Assembly (NCBI GenBank): GCA_954871525.1
Contig: OX940871.1
Coordinates: 25,704,586 to 25,768,585, forward strand
Direction: 5' to 3'
DNA from: Parietaria judaica
Taxonomy: Eukaryota > Streptophyta > Magnoliopsida > Rosales > Urticaceae
DNA length: 64,000 bases
Below, piece after piece: positions 1 through 11,820 of the stretch. Within the stretch, counting starts at the first letter, position 1. Each line of letters opens with the position of its first letter. Below the pieces are notes generated by a model, which saw only the letters and a program-made list of their open reading frames with translations, made no database searches and was not told the origin of the DNA. The position numbers and the translations under genes are program-made.

Positions 1-230
1 AGCATTTGATCATCTTTTACGACTTAGTTCAAAGTTGTCAGTGACGGTCTTAGTTGAGAAACTTTCAGAACTTGGTCAAGTCCTATCCAGTACAAAGACA
101 CTGTGTACTTAATGCACTTAATGGGTATGACACACATATCTATCCAGAATAGGATTTTCTCCATTTAGTCACATTAATGACTTTGTCAATTAAGAGGCTC
201 CCACCCGCTTAAGTGTCTTCGTTTTATACA
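1..230 (-). repeat. Copia-type 3' noncoding repeat, copy 1
   Basis: This stretch, read on the minus strand, matches the plus-strand sequence at about 55500-55650 over most of its length. Shared blocks include ATTAATGTGACTAA, ATCCTATTCTGGAT and TTAAGTGCATTAAGT. It directly follows the broken reverse transcriptase of the Copia element on its left side, so it is best read as the noncoding region between pol and the 3' LTR. The LTR itself would lie outside the window. Confidence 0.5.
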
Positions 231-3200
231 TAAAGAACTATAGAAAAAATTGTCATAATAAGTGTCTTCTTTATTAAGAGTGATGTCATAAACTTTTACA
301 ACGGGTAAATAAAAACATTGTTTAAGGGCAATATGCCCAACAGTTTGCTGAAAGCCCTTGGCTACAAGGCGTGCTTTCATTTTGTCAAAAAGTCAATTTG
401 CCTTGAACTTGCTTTTAAACACCCACTTGTTTGCAACTACTTTCATGTTTGGGTGACGGGGCACGAGGGACCAGGTCTAGTTGCGAGTAAGAGGGTCAAT
501 TTCAGCTTGCATAGCATGTTTCCATTGTACATCTTCAAGTGCCTCTTGAACAGTCTTTGGTTCAGGAAAGCCACGTTGCTTGGCTAATAAGGAACTGAAG
601 ACACGAGCTTTTGCCCGAGCGGGACCGAGTTTGCATAGGATGTATCTCAAAAGGAGCCAGGGGGATTGGATTGGAGATAGGTTCCGAGCTGGATTCTGTA
701 GGAGCAGTGTTCATGTCAGGGTTGTTTTCTAAAGTTTCAAGATTGGGAGGTTCAGTTTGCTCATTTGTAGATGGACATTGTTTTGGGATCGTTGTGGCAG
801 GGACATTGGGATTATCTTGGAGTAGGCATCGGATAGGGAAGGAAGTATGTAGAGATGGATTTTTTGGAACTTGGAGGGGTAAAATAGGAAACAGCTCTTT
901 GTATGGAAATGATTTTTCATCAAACGTAAAAGTTCGAGCTATGTAAATCCTGCCTGTGGGATGTAAGCATATATAGTCTTTGTGAGCAGGGATGTAGCCT
1001 AGAAATAAGCACTTAGAGCTTTTGAAGGAAAATTTGTGTTTGTTGTATGGCTTCAAGAGCGGATAGCAGGTACAACCAAAGGTTTTTAGGAATGAATAAT
1101 CTGGTTTGTATTTGTACAAGAGCTCAAAGGGAGATTTACCTTGACAAACTAAGGAAGGCAGTCTGTTAATGACATAAGTTGCAGATACAAAGGAGTCCCA
1201 CCAAAAGGATAAGAGCATGTTGGCAAGAGCTAGTTGAGTGAGGCTTGTCTCTATTACGTGTCTGTGTTTCCTTTCCACGCGACCATTTTGTTGGTGCACA
1301 CGGGGACACGAATGACGAAAGATAATTCCTAGCTTGTGAAGAAGAGCTTTGAGAGAGCGGAATTCACCTCCCCAATCAGATTGAACAACCTTCAATTTTG
1401 AGGAGAATTGTCTCTCAATGAATACTTGGAAGTTAGCAAAAATATTAGAACTTTCAGACTTGGCTTTGAGAGGAAAAATCCAAGTGAATTTTGTGAAATA
1501 ATCTACAAATATAATGTAGTATTTATATCCTTCTTTTGAAAGAGTTGGTGCTGGGCCCCAAAGATCCGTGTGCACTAGTTGGAAATGACTGCTTGTTTTA
1601 AAGGCATCCGGGCCAAGATAAGTTCTATGAAGCTTTCCAAGTTTACATGCACGACAAGTAGGGACATTTTTATTTGCTGATTTCTTGTTTACAAGATGCA
1701 GTACAGAGTTGACAATAAGGCTAGATGCATGCCCTAATCTATTATGCCATAAGAGAGTTTGATCTATACTTTCAGAATTATAAACACTGGGATTTTTGAC
1801 AGAAATACCTTTGTTTATTTGCCTGCATCCATCTTCACTTGAATGTGGATTGATTAGAGAGATGTCCAGCTTGTATAAACCGTCTTCATGGATTCCTTCC
1901 AGTAGAGTTTCCCTCGACATTTTGTCCTTGACAATGACATCATCAGACGAGAATTCCATCGTTACATTATTGTCATTTGTAACCTTAGAGACACTCATAA
2001 GGTTCTTTGTGACATCGGAAACATGTAGTATATCAAGAAGCTTTATTTCTCTACTTCTTGCTATAGGAATATAGGAATTTCTTAGAGAATTGATAGAGAG
2101 TGCAGAGCCATTACCTACTACGAGTTTGTTGTTCCCATGGTAGTCTTGTTTCTGCAAAAAGCTCCCTTCAGTGGGTAATACATGATCTGTTGCCCCGCTA
2201 TCCATGTACCAGTCACTCATGTTGGATTCTCCAGTCTGAGTATGAGCAATGTGGACCTGGTGCTGACGTAGCTCTTCCATTCCAACTCCTTCATTAACCC
2301 GAGAGCTTTGTTGAGATCCAAAATTCTGATCAAAGCGATAGTAACACTTGATCACAGTGTATCCTGCCTTTCCACATAGTTGACACACTACTCGATTGTC
2401 ATAGTTATGTCTTTCTCTTCCCATTGAGCGCCCTCGATTCGGCTGACCACAAAAGTTTTGCTGGTTTCTGTTGAAGCTTTGAGCTGAGCTCCCACCATTG
2501 TTTGTCTGGAACTTTCTCTTGGATGCAAAGTTTGCAGAGTGTTGTGAGATGTCCATTGAGTGCATAGCTTGATCCAAATTTGTGTGATATGATTCAATAC
2601 GCGTCTCGTGCGATTGTAGAGGAAAAATCAACTCAGGTAAGGTGCGATTATCACGTCCGGCTAGGTTCACTATGACTGACTCGTATTCAGGGCCAAAACC
2701 TCCGAGAAGCTGGAGGATGATGTCATTGTCTGTGATAGTTTGTCCTGCTCCGATCAGACTATCAACAATGCATCTAATTCGCAGGATGCATTCATCAACT
2801 GAGAGTGAACCTTTCTTGGTTGACTGAAACTGTGCCTTGAGTTGAAGAACTCTAGCTTTGGAGCTTGAAGAAAATATTTGTTCGAGGGTTTTCCATACCT
2901 TGTTCGAGCTCTTGCATCTGGAGACATGGACGATCACTGTTGCAGAGATGCCGGGAAACAACCAGCTCACCAGAAATCGATCCAAACGCCTCCATGATTC
3001 ATACGCCGGGTTTGGCGACAGAACTTCTAGATTTCTGTCGATGGAGATCATCGTAGGCAGACACGCATCAAGACCAAACAAAATGCGATCAAGACCATGT
3101 GCCTCCACCGATGGAAGTACTTGAGTCTTCCAGTATGAGAAGTTGTTCCGATCCAGGCAAATCAAAATTGGATTCAGAGTAGAAGGTATAGTGAACAGAG

Positions 3201-3234
3201 GAGGTCTGGAAGCAAACGTGTTTGTGGACGCCAT
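186..3234 (-). pseudogene. Copia retrotransposon gag-protease-integrase, truncated in RT
   Basis: The long open frame (stop at 562) encodes gag, aspartic protease and integrase of a Ty1/Copia polyprotein. The start is set at 3234 (MASTNTF), because the upstream in-frame ATG at 3261 overlaps the primer-binding site. Visible parts are a CCHC zinc knuckle (2344-2385), the protease DSGA motif near 2200, the integrase GAG-pre WHNRLGHAS, and the integrase triad (TDLWGP, QSDWGGEF, NGRVERK). The knuckle histidine is tyrosine (codon 2359-2361), so the metal site is damaged. After the stop, RT-like sequence (LVAKGFQQT) continues in another frame with further stops and breaks off near 290. The rest of RT and all of RNase H are absent, so the copy cannot be autonomous. 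Confidence 0.93.
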
Positions 3235-3250
3235 TGATGGACCTTGATGG

Positions 3251-3260
3251 TCTGATACCA
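3251..3260 (-). other. Primer-binding site of Copia element
   Basis: On the minus strand this reads TGGTATCAGA, the usual plant retrotransposon site complementary to the 3' end of initiator tRNA-Met. It lies just upstream of the gag start, in the position expected between the 5' LTR and gag. Confidence 0.8.
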
Positions 3261-3430
3261 TGTAAGAACAATCAAGAGAGAGAGAAAGAAGGATTCAGAA
3301 TGTTCTTGATTGATTAAGAATGATCGTGTACATAGACATGTTTATATACTATATACATTAAGGACTGTGATTGGTTGATGTATAATTTATTCATTTAAAA
3401 ACTGATGTTATTGCAATGTCTTTTCGCATA
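3261..3430 (-). mobile_element. Copia 5' LTR, partial boundaries
   Basis: Immediately beyond the primer-binding site the plus strand begins TGTAAGAACA, so on the minus strand the LTR ends in TTACA. A minus-strand TATA-like sequence (TATATAAACATG) lies near 3340. The outer boundary cannot be fixed because the partner LTR is not in the window. Confidence 0.5.
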
Positions 3431-3676
3431 TTCATCTTGACTATGATACTATTAATCAATAATAAATCTATGGTATTTTTCTATCGTTAATTTTGATTAC
3501 CCGTTTTCTGATTAAATTGGAAAAACAAATCTCAACTTGGTGTTTTTCTTTTTAGCTAAATAATAATATGTACAAATTATAGTGTTCAGAAAAGCCAGCC
3601 CTCGTTACAGGCAGACGGTGCGTTAATATCGTGCATTAACATGTCTGGTATCACACAAAATTAATATTAAAATTTT

Positions 3677-3992
3677 GGTAAAATTACTGTAATATTACTC
3701 AACCTTTGGTCAACCTGCCTCCCGTGTACCCAACTTCTAAAACTAATGGCAAAAATACCAACGTGCGTTGACCGTGAATTTGGCATGAAAATATAAATTT
3801 TTCCGTTGACATCTGCCAAGTGACCGTTGGTGGCAAAAATACCCAACTTTGTTTTTGAATAAATTAATTTTTTTTTTTAATTTATATTTTTTTTCTTTAC
3901 TTGATTAGTGATAATTACATGAATTCTAAATACATAGAATAACACAAAAGTTAGTCAAAACATCAATTGATTTCTTGATGTGCTTGTATAAG
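3677..3992 (-). mobile_element. Truncated Mutator-like MITE
   Basis: This is a reverse-orientation relative of the complete 351-bp element at 9205-9555. It begins with a GGTAAAATTAC end and shares the GGTCAACCTGCCTCCCG block and the ATTAGTGATAATTAC block. The other end is lost: homology stops at CTTGTATAAG and the terminal repeat is missing. Confidence 0.7.
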
Positions 3993-4079
3993 CTACATTA
4001 GCTGATAAAAATCTTATTATTATGAGAAAATTTAAACATAATGTTACAGGTATTTTAAGTAATTGAACATGGTTTTGAA

Positions 4080-4200
4080 AATAGGTATTCGGATTTCCGG
4101 ATCCGGATACGGGTAATGATTTTTGGATACCCAAAAAACCGGATCCGGATACGGGTAGTTCAAAAAAACCGGATACCCGCTCCGGTTACAGCCCTAAGTA
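4080..4200. repeat. CCGGAT/ACCCG repeat fragment
   Basis: The stretch is dense in GGATCCGGATACGGGT-like words and ends in CTCCGGTTACAGCCCT, resembling the end of an hAT-type MITE. Similar ACCGGGTACCCG words occur at 62480-62620. No target duplication was found. Confidence 0.35.
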
Positions 4201-4952
4201 CCCTTTTCATTAGTAATTGACTGTTTTAGATCAAATTAATCTAGCCAATTAATGTCTCCGTATTGGAAAAAAAATGGCCTAAGAATATATGACGGTTAAA
4301 AAAAATATTTTCAATAATCAATAGGGCTTGATTAGTAATAATTGGTTGAAAGACCTCCCTTGGGATCCCATTAAAATTCATACCCTTAAATACCCCTGCT
4401 AAGAAATGTGAATAGTGCTGAAGGAAGCTATGAAACATAATGAAAACCCACTTAAGGTCATTCTCCAAAAAATCCCTCATCGAAGGCTAGACGTGCCCTC
4501 ACGGGCGGCGTTTATGCCGGACACCCCACTTCACGCGTGCGCCTCTGCTGACGTTATTAGGCTGACGTACGCCCTTCTGTGGGCGCGTGACGAGGGAAAG
4601 GGACACATGGTGGCTCGTGTGGGGCCTGTGGGAGCGCTCGAGGTGCTTCCGGTCCACTTTAAGGGTTCCGGGAGCGTTCTGAGATTATTTCTTGCAAACT
4701 TTATGACTTTTTTAGTATCTTCATATTTCTGTATACATCAGGACACTTTATTTCGTGAAAACGGACTTCCGGTGAATATCTCAGGCTAAAATTGACTATA
4801 TTTGATTAAAAGAAAAATTAATTATATAGCTTTCCTTTTATTATATATTAAAAATCAATTACTTATAATACTTGTAACATTATGTTTGAAATTAATTATA
4901 TAGCTTTCCTGTCATGGGTGATTTTCCCGAATCCTTGGATTGAGCTGCATAT
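4201..4952. other. Noncoding, no gene supported
   Basis: A 124-codon open frame (4415-4789) crosses a locally GC-rich patch, but it shows no family signature and no conserved partner. I see nothing else here that can be named. Confidence 0.3.
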
Positions 4953-5042
4953 CGTACAGTGCGTTCGAACCATACAGTGCGTGCACACCATACATCGCGC
5001 GCAAACTATATAGTGTGCGCGAACCGTACGGTGCGCAGAGGC
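4953..5042. repeat. 18-bp tandem repeat, five units
   Basis: Five back-to-back units start at 4953, 4971, 4989, 5007 and 5025. The consensus is roughly CATACAGTGCGYGCGAAC, rich in GTGCGC and GCGCGC. Units differ by several bases. The sequence lies in noncoding DNA. Confidence 0.85.
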
Positions 5043-5541
5043 TAAAACAACAATATTTTATTGTAGCTAGGCCTCCGTTCCCTCATATAAATAGAAGCTT
5101 GATTTCAGTCAAACGATAACTCCGATTCAAATGCTTAATTTAATAGAATATTTTCGAAAGAGTGGATTTTAAACCCTAATATATCATTATTTCTTCTAGG
5201 CAATCACATTTAAAAAATAGAAATATATAGTGTAGACTATTGTTAAATAGTAACTAGTGGGTGGGTAAATTCAGTAGATTTTAGTCATGATTTTTTAGAG
5301 GTCCAAAACATTATTGTTGGATTTCGGTAGTTGGTACTTGGTACTATAAAGTTTTTTAGATTTTTTTTCTTTATTAATATTAGAGATAATAGCGGTATAT
5401 GTTATTAAAATCATCATTTTTATGTGGCAAGCCTAAACCTTTTTTAAGAAGCTATAGGTAGTGTTTATAAGCCATTTCTAAAAGGATTTATCACTTTGAA
5501 AAGAAAAAAATAATTCCAAAAAAGTATTTTATAGTTGTTTT

Positions 5542-6285
5542 GGGGGCGTTTGGTTATGGTCTCCGAGACCAATTTCTGGTTTTGGTTTCAAACAGTGTCA
5601 TATTGGTTTCGCAGAACATGTTTGGTTGCCAGTTGTCTCTGTTTTCTGAGACCGGTCTCGCAGACCACTGAAATTTTAATGAAGGAAAACAGAAAACGAC
5701 TTGAAGTTGTTTTCTGTCTTTGGTATTCAACTCAATCATACAAAATAAAACAATAATAATGTACTATCTTTCTATAATATTATTATATTATTTATAATAA
5801 GGTATTAACTATGAAATTAACTTATATGATAAATTATTAAAATCATTTTTATGTATAATTATAAATTTTAATAAGATTACTATCATATTAACAATTATAC
5901 TTAAATTGTATATATTATTAAATACTAACTTAATTACAATGATATAAACTATTGAAACGGAATACTTACTATTTTATATTACATAATTTAAACATATATA
6001 ATAAGAGTCATGAAATACGAATAATTTTTGTATTATGAAAAAAAAAATTTAGACATAATATTAATATATATTACTTTCAAATAAAATATATTTTCTTTTT
6101 AGTAACATAAATTGTATTTTATTGCATTTTTTTCATTTAAATTCAACTAGAGATTAACAAAAGACTAATCAAACAGTGTTTCAAAAATCGAACTCCCAAA
6201 CTAGTTTGGTAGACTAAACTCTTAGACTGGTTTCCGAAACCAAATTGTAAAACTGGTTTCCCAAAACAGCTAACCAAACGCCACC
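5542..6285. mobile_element. Harbinger/Tourist-like MITE
   Basis: The ends are inverted: GGGGGCGTTTGGTTA on the left and TAACCAAACGCCACC on the right. They are flanked by TTT on both sides. The GxxxGTTTGGTT end with a 3-bp duplication fits PIF/Harbinger-type MITEs. The interior is AT-rich without coding capacity. A related right half occurs at 57810-58085. Confidence 0.7.
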
Positions 6286-6730
6286 TTTGATTTTTTTTTC
6301 TTCTTTTCAGAAACACTTTTCATTTTTTTATTTTTACACAAAAAAATGGTTTCATTTTATTTCTTGTTGTTGGATTTAAAGACCACTTTCTATCCTTATT
6401 AAATTAAGTTTAATTGTACTTTGTAAGATATGTTTTTTTTTTGTTATTATTAATGTTTTGGCCAATACCGAGCATTATGCATGATATTGTAGCTTATGAC
6501 TGTATTACATACATCTCAATGAGCTTGTAAGCTAGATTTTATTCGATGAAAAAATATTTTATTATATTAAATTCCTTTATTTCATTTTTCATGTATAATT
6601 GTAATAAACATATTACAATTCTAACGCTTAACATAATCCAATAAATATACAGTGAATCCGAACTGTTATGTGCATTTTTAAGAATATATGAAAATTGGGC
6701 CCTCATTTTGCAAAAGTCAAAATTCATTAA
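6286..6730. other. AT-rich noncoding DNA
   Basis: No gene, RNA or element boundary can be supported here. Confidence 0.3.
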
Positions 6731-7136
6731 GAAAAGTCAAGGCCCATTAGAAAAAGTCAAAGCTCATTAGTGGAAGTCCAAGCCCATTACTGGAAGTCAA
6801 AGCCCATTAGTAAAAGCCCAAGCCTATTAGTAAATCTCAAAGGCACCTCGCCCTGGCAAGCCTCTCGCCATGGCAAGGAGTCATGTCGAAGTCTCTCTGG
6901 CAATGCGATTTTCGAAGGGCCCCCTAGGTACAATTTTAGGGAGTTGGTTTTCCTATAACTTGGAGTCTTCTCCTCCTCATTTTCGGACTAAATCACAATT
7001 GCCTTCAGAGCTTCTCTCTCTACTTTCTCTTTCTAAATTTCGTCTACTCTCTTAGAAGGAAGGGCTTGAATAAGAGCTGTGATTAGTCAAGGGATTGAGT
7101 TTTCTTGAGAGGAGTTGTTCGATGAGTCGACGAAGG

Positions 7137-7540
7137 CGTCCCTCGCCAGGTCAACACGTGGACGCGGACACCTCGAGGTCGACAAACAAGGAGCATCCCT
7201 TGCCAGGTCAAGACCCTCGCCACTTCGAGCTCGCCAACACCTCGAGGTCGACAAAGAAGAAGCATCCCTCGTCAGATCAAGACCCACAACGAGCTCGCCA
7301 ACACCTCGAGGTCGACAAAGAAGAAGCATCCCTTGTCGGGTTAAGGCCCTCGCCACAACGAGCTCGCCAACACCTGGAGGTCGACATAGAAGGAGCATCC
7401 CTTGCCAGGTCAAGGCCCTCGCCAAAACAAGCACGCCAACACCTCAAGGTCGACAAAGAAGGAGAATCCCTTACCAGGTCAAGGCCCTCGCCACAACGAG
7501 CTCGCCAACACCTACGAGGTCAACAAGGCGCATCCCTCGC
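7137..7540. repeat. 69-bp minisatellite, six units
   Basis: The anchor CCTCGAGGTC or a close variant recurs at 7171, 7240, 7304, 7373, 7442 and 7511, giving spacings of 69, 69 and 69 with one of 64. Because 69 is a multiple of three, several frames stay open across the array. That explains the long frames on both strands, which are not treated as genes. Confidence 0.9.
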
Positions 7541-7850
7541 TGGTAATACCCTTGCCATTCGGCCAAAGGTCACCCTCGCACCGCCAACATCGGCACTTCT
7601 GATGAGTCAAACCACATCGTCATTCACCCGCTATTTATCACTAACCCTGAACTACGTGGGACCTGATTCTCTTAAACTGAGATACGTAGGAAGCCTTGCC
7701 TAACCATAAGCGACGGGGAACGGGCCCGATCTAGCCTTTTGTACAGGTTTTCCCTTGCCCTAGGTGCTCGCCAAGGGAGGAAAATCACGAACAATCATCA
7801 AGAACATCTCGGAGCTTCATCAAGACATGAGTTGGCCTAGACGAGGACTT

Positions 7851-7955
7851 CGCCAAGACAAGGACTTCGCCCCGAAGAAGATTTTCGCCAAGACAAGGAC
7901 TTCGCCCCGACGAGGAGCTCGCCAAGACAAGAACAGCCCGGAGACTCATCCAAGA
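7851..7955. repeat. ~35-bp repeat, three units
   Basis: CGCCAAGACAAG recurs at 7851, 7886 and 7920, with GGACTTCGCCCC following the first two. It is a second short tandem repeat in the same GC-rich block. Confidence 0.75.
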
Positions 7956-8569
7956 TGACGGATTCGCCTCTAGCTTTAACGATCATCAGTTAACCGCGTG
8001 GACTCAGCATTCAATTATCCACGTATCCAGCGGGTCCGGCTCCGGACCCGAACCTTAGATCTGACTCTAAGTTAAAGCCATTTTTACGCGTTAACAACAA
8101 CAATGTTAATAAGTCGAAAGAGTTATAGTCATGTATTTGGCCAAAAAAAGAACAATGTTAACAATAATAATAACTTAGTTCTTACGTCGTCACTAATAAT
8201 CTATGTATTTATGTCGCAATAAATAATAATATTTTATGAAAGTTAACTATTTAGTACTAACAATATAAATAATTTTAGTAATTTAGTACTTTTGCCTCTA
8301 AAAAATAATATTTCAAATATGCCCTGGAGAATTTTAAAGTAATTCAAGATACTTTTATCTATATTTACCCTTACCATTATTATTTTACATAATATCTATC
8401 TTTTTTCAAAGGAAAAGTTAGTTGAAGAAGAAAAAGAAAAGGTAATTTGCTTTTTCATGTAGCACTTTTATTATTGTACTCTCTTTTGCCATTTATGAAT
8501 GATGAGATATTGACTCACATATATGGTTTCTCATGTCATGTGGGTAACATTCAAATAATATATGGGATG

Positions 8570-8750
8570 TAGATTTGAATATCGTTTTTGCCAATAAATC
8601 GTGTGTCGTTATCGACAGACTAATCATTTGCAAATATATTTATCGATGAAAAACTTATAAAAATTATCGATTACTATTATCGAAACTTATCAAACATATC
8701 GATGGATTAATCGGTTATCGTGGGATTTATCGATGGAAAACTTATAAAAT
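8570..8750. repeat. Fragment of hAT family seen at 60320
   Basis: The run of TTATCGATGG, GGATTAATCG and AAAACTTATAAAA words matches the left part of the complete hAT-type element at 60320-61371. No terminal repeats are kept here. The surrounding 8086-9195 is otherwise AT-rich and featureless. Confidence 0.55.
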
Positions 8751-9204
8751 ATTTTCTTATATATTTTCATACATAAAATATTTTCGTAATATAGAATACT
8801 AAATGTACTTTTCTCCGTAAGGAGTCGATTTTCACGATAAAAAAAGGATGAGTATAAAGTACAACTATGTTTCATCATACTACTACTACTACAAAATATA
8901 CATATATGTACTGTAATTTTCACATATTTTATTGGTATTTTCCCCACAAATATGTTTTATTATGAACATTGTACTTAATTGTCCTTTTGAAGAAAGCAAT
9001 CATGCATTTGAGTATATTTTTGAAGAAGGCTATTATTTGATTTGAGTAACGGTATGTTCCACTAATCTGAAGTTTCAAATAATTACTTATTTCTCTAACT
9101 TTTCGTATCAAATCGCTTTTGAAGAGTAGTTGGACAAGATTCTCAAAACCCTAGATCCCACTCAAAAAGAGATTTGCCAATCCGCCTCGTTGTAGTTTAT
9201 TTTA

Positions 9205-9555
9205 GGGAAAAATACTCAATTTTTGGTCAACCTGCCTATACAAGCACATTAAGAAATCAATAGATGTTTTGACTAACTTTTGTGTTATTCTATGTATTTG
9301 GAATTCAAGTAATTATCACTAATCAAGAAAAGAAAAAAAAACATAAATTAAAAAATTAAAAATGAAATTTTTCAAAAAAAAAAGTTGGGTATTTTTGCCG
9401 CTAACGGCGACATGGCAGATGTTAACGGAAAAATTAACATTTTCATGCCAAAGTCACGGTCAACGCATGTTGGGTATATTTGCCGCCAGTTTTAAAGGTT
9501 GGGTACACGGGAGGCAGTTTGACCAAAGATTGGGTATTTTTACCGTAATTTTCCC
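9205..9555. mobile_element. Mutator-like MITE, complete
   Basis: The 351-bp element has inverted ends (GGGAAAAATAC... and, from the other strand, GGGAAAATTAC...), both followed by a TTTGGTCAAMCTGCCT block. It is flanked by a perfect 9-bp duplication TTTATTTTA at 9196-9204 and 9556-9564, the length typical of Mutator-like elements. The open frame inside it is a by-product. Confidence 0.9.
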
Positions 9556-9564
9556 TTTATTTTA

Positions 9565-9997
9565 TTGTAGACGTCAAATATTTACTTACTTCCATTTTCA
9601 ACGCAAAATCTGTTTGTAAGAAAGAGAGAGAAATGGAGAAATTATCATATTCAATATAGGCTCATTATAGGACATATTTCAAATATATTTGAAGAGTGAT
9701 GAAGAGAAAGGTGGTCTATTAATGGGCAGAGAATCTTATAACTATTTGGGTTCATATTCATGTATAACATGTACATGAAGAATATATTCTATTATATATA
9801 TATAGAATTATAGATAGATATGACAACTATACTAATATTCTATGACCAAATAAATTGTAGAAATATTTTATGAAGATTCTAATTTTCCTTCTTAAACTAT
9901 CATTTTTCTTACTTATTTTATTTAATAAAGTATACTTTTAAACTAAATAAGAAAAATGTGACAAAAGATAATATGTAAAAGTTATATACCATGAAAT
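9565..9997. other. AT-rich noncoding DNA
   Basis: No feature can be supported. Short stretches such as GGTGGTCTATTAATGGGCAGAGA and the following words recur near 59850-60030, so part of this is dispersed repeat DNA. Confidence 0.35.
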
Positions 9998-10019
9998 TAT
10001 CACTAGTACAAATTGTTGA

Positions 10020-10910
10020 TCCTACCACGGAGTTTCAACCATGGATTTTTTTATCCATGGTCGAAATCCAAGTTTCTACCATGGAATTTTTTTTCCATGG
10101 TTGAAAATCGGGTCACGCCGCGACACGCATAAACACGCCGCGGCAAACTTTCAAATTCACCACGGATATATTTTCCATTTTTTTTTTCCATGGTTGAAAA
10201 TCAGGTCACGCCGCGACACGCATAAACACGCCGCGGCACATTTTCAAATTCACCACGGATATATTTTCCATTGTTGAAAATGTGTCATTGAGATGTTTAT
10301 AAGCCGCGGCGTATATAAAATGCCGCGGCATTGTTGGTACACAACGACACTCTATTAACCGTTGTTCATACCACGCGGTATAAGCCGCGGCATTATGTAT
10401 TACACGCCGCGGCATTATTGGTACACGATGAAACCTTAAAAACCGTTGTTCATACCATGGACATTACGCCGCGGCGTGCATTTGAAAACGCCACGGCACA
10501 TGACTTTCAAGAAATAAGCCGTGGCATGATCTCTTACACGCCGTGGCATGGATGGTACACAACGACAGAATGAAACCGTTGTTCATAAAGCCGCAATAAA
10601 CCCCTTGTATGCCGCGGCGTGTCTTGAATAACGCCACGACATTTTGTTTGTAAAAATACGCCGTGGCGTTACAAACAATAAGCCGAGGCGTGTATCGTAT
10701 TTAGCCATTTTCTCATTTGCGCCGTGCCTGACTCTCCGCGACTCCTTCCCTTTCGCCGTGCCTCTCGCCCTCGCCCTCGCCCTGTTTCACCAATTCCCGC
10801 CGCGGCGTGTTTTTCAAATACGCCGTGGCACACTACATAATACGATTTTTAATTATATCGCCGCCGCACGTTTTTTAACACACCGCGGCGTGACTTGTAT
10901 TTACAGTCTT
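10020..10910. repeat. 5' subterminal repeats of CACTA element
   Basis: The outer ~200 bp carry ACCATGG and CCACGG words. From about 10110 inward these give way to GCCGCGGC and variants (GCCGTGGC, GCCACGGC) followed by GT or AT. Arrays like this are the binding sites of the TnpA-type protein in En/Spm. The motif GTTGTTCATACC recurs between them. Confidence 0.85.
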
Positions 10911-11084
10911 ACCCGCGAGGAGTTCATTTTCACTTCGTGCCGTCACAACTCAAAACCCTAACCCCTCTCGCTCTCTCTCTCGCACTCGCCTTGCGCCGCC
11001 GTCTTCTCACCGCGACACGATTCACGCCGTCATCCGCCGTCATCCGTCGTTGCCGTCCAAGCCCTACGCCGTCGACCTCCACGA

Positions 11085-11814
11085 GTAAGTGTCGATTTCA
11101 AGCTTTGTTTTTCTGTTTTTTTTTTTTGTTTTTTTGTTGTTGTTAATTCGAAATAGGATTTGAGTATTGTTGTATTAAGTCATTGATATCAAGTTCTTGT
11201 ATCTATTTTTAAGTGAAATTTGATTTTATGAATTGATTAAATTGGTTTAGGTATTGAAATTTTTTTTTGGGTATTGAAATTAGGTTTTGTAATAAGGTTT
11301 TGTAATTAGGTTTTGAAATTAGGTTTTGAAGTTAATTGGGTATTGAAATTAGGTTTTGAAATTAATTGGGTTTTGAATTTAGGTTTTTAAATTAGGTTTG
11401 GGTATTGAAATTAGGTTTTGTAATTAGGTTTTGAAGTTAATTGGGTATTGAAATTAGGTTTTGAAATTAATTGGGTTTTGAATTTAGGTTTTTAAATTAG
11501 GTTTGGGTATTGAAATTTAATTTCCAATTTGAGTTTTGAAATTGGGTGTTAACTTAATTAGGTATTGAAATTGCGTAATCGAATTACGTTATATGATTAA
11601 ATTTTGTACTTTGATTATGTTTGGTTTTGTTTGATTGGTTATATGATTAGTTATTTGTGATGTATCCTTAGGTCAATTAGTTTATTTAGTTTGGTTTGGA
11701 TTAATGAGTTTAATTAGTTAAGTTAGTTAGTTTATAGGATTATCTAATATCTTTGGTTAATTAGTTTTTTGGCTTGAGTTAATATGTTATGGCATTAACA
11801 TTTCTTTTTTATAG
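11085..11814 (+). other. 5'-UTR intron of Transposase_32-type gene
   Basis: A GT-rich donor (CACGA|GTAAGT) at 11085 and an acceptor (TTTTATAG|ATTTCA) ending at 11814 bracket an intron six bases before the ATG at 11821. The intron contains a degenerate TTAGGTTTTGAAATT repeat (about 11240-11520). A similar exon-intron arrangement, inverted, is found in the small derivative at 49539. Confidence 0.65.
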
Positions 11815-11820
11815 ATTTCA

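Larger units (their letters stand above)
6731..8085. repeat. LTR-like or LARD-like repeat region
   Basis: Repeated GCCCATTAG words (6741-6835) lead into a GC-rich block with two tandem repeats. It is followed by CTGAACTACGTGGGACC and GAGATACGTAGG, words I associate with LTRs of large plant retroelements. No gag or pol motif is present and no paired LTR was found, so this may be a solo or partial LTR. Confidence 0.4.

Noticed and set aside
4415..4789. 124-codon open frame as a gene
   Set aside because: No family resemblance, no promoter or partner, and a compositionally odd patch within repeats.
4953..5042. CRISPR-like array
   Set aside because: Units are contiguous with no spacers and the genome is a plant; the same applies to the 69-, 239- and 357-bp arrays.
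7087..7703. Overlapping 66-202-codon frames on both strands
   Set aside because: They come from the 69-bp repeat, whose length keeps frames open; no domain or start context supports a gene.
11240..11520. TTAGGTTTTG repeats resembling telomere DNA
   Set aside because: The units are irregular and differ from TTTAGGG; they lie inside a leader intron with good splice sites.
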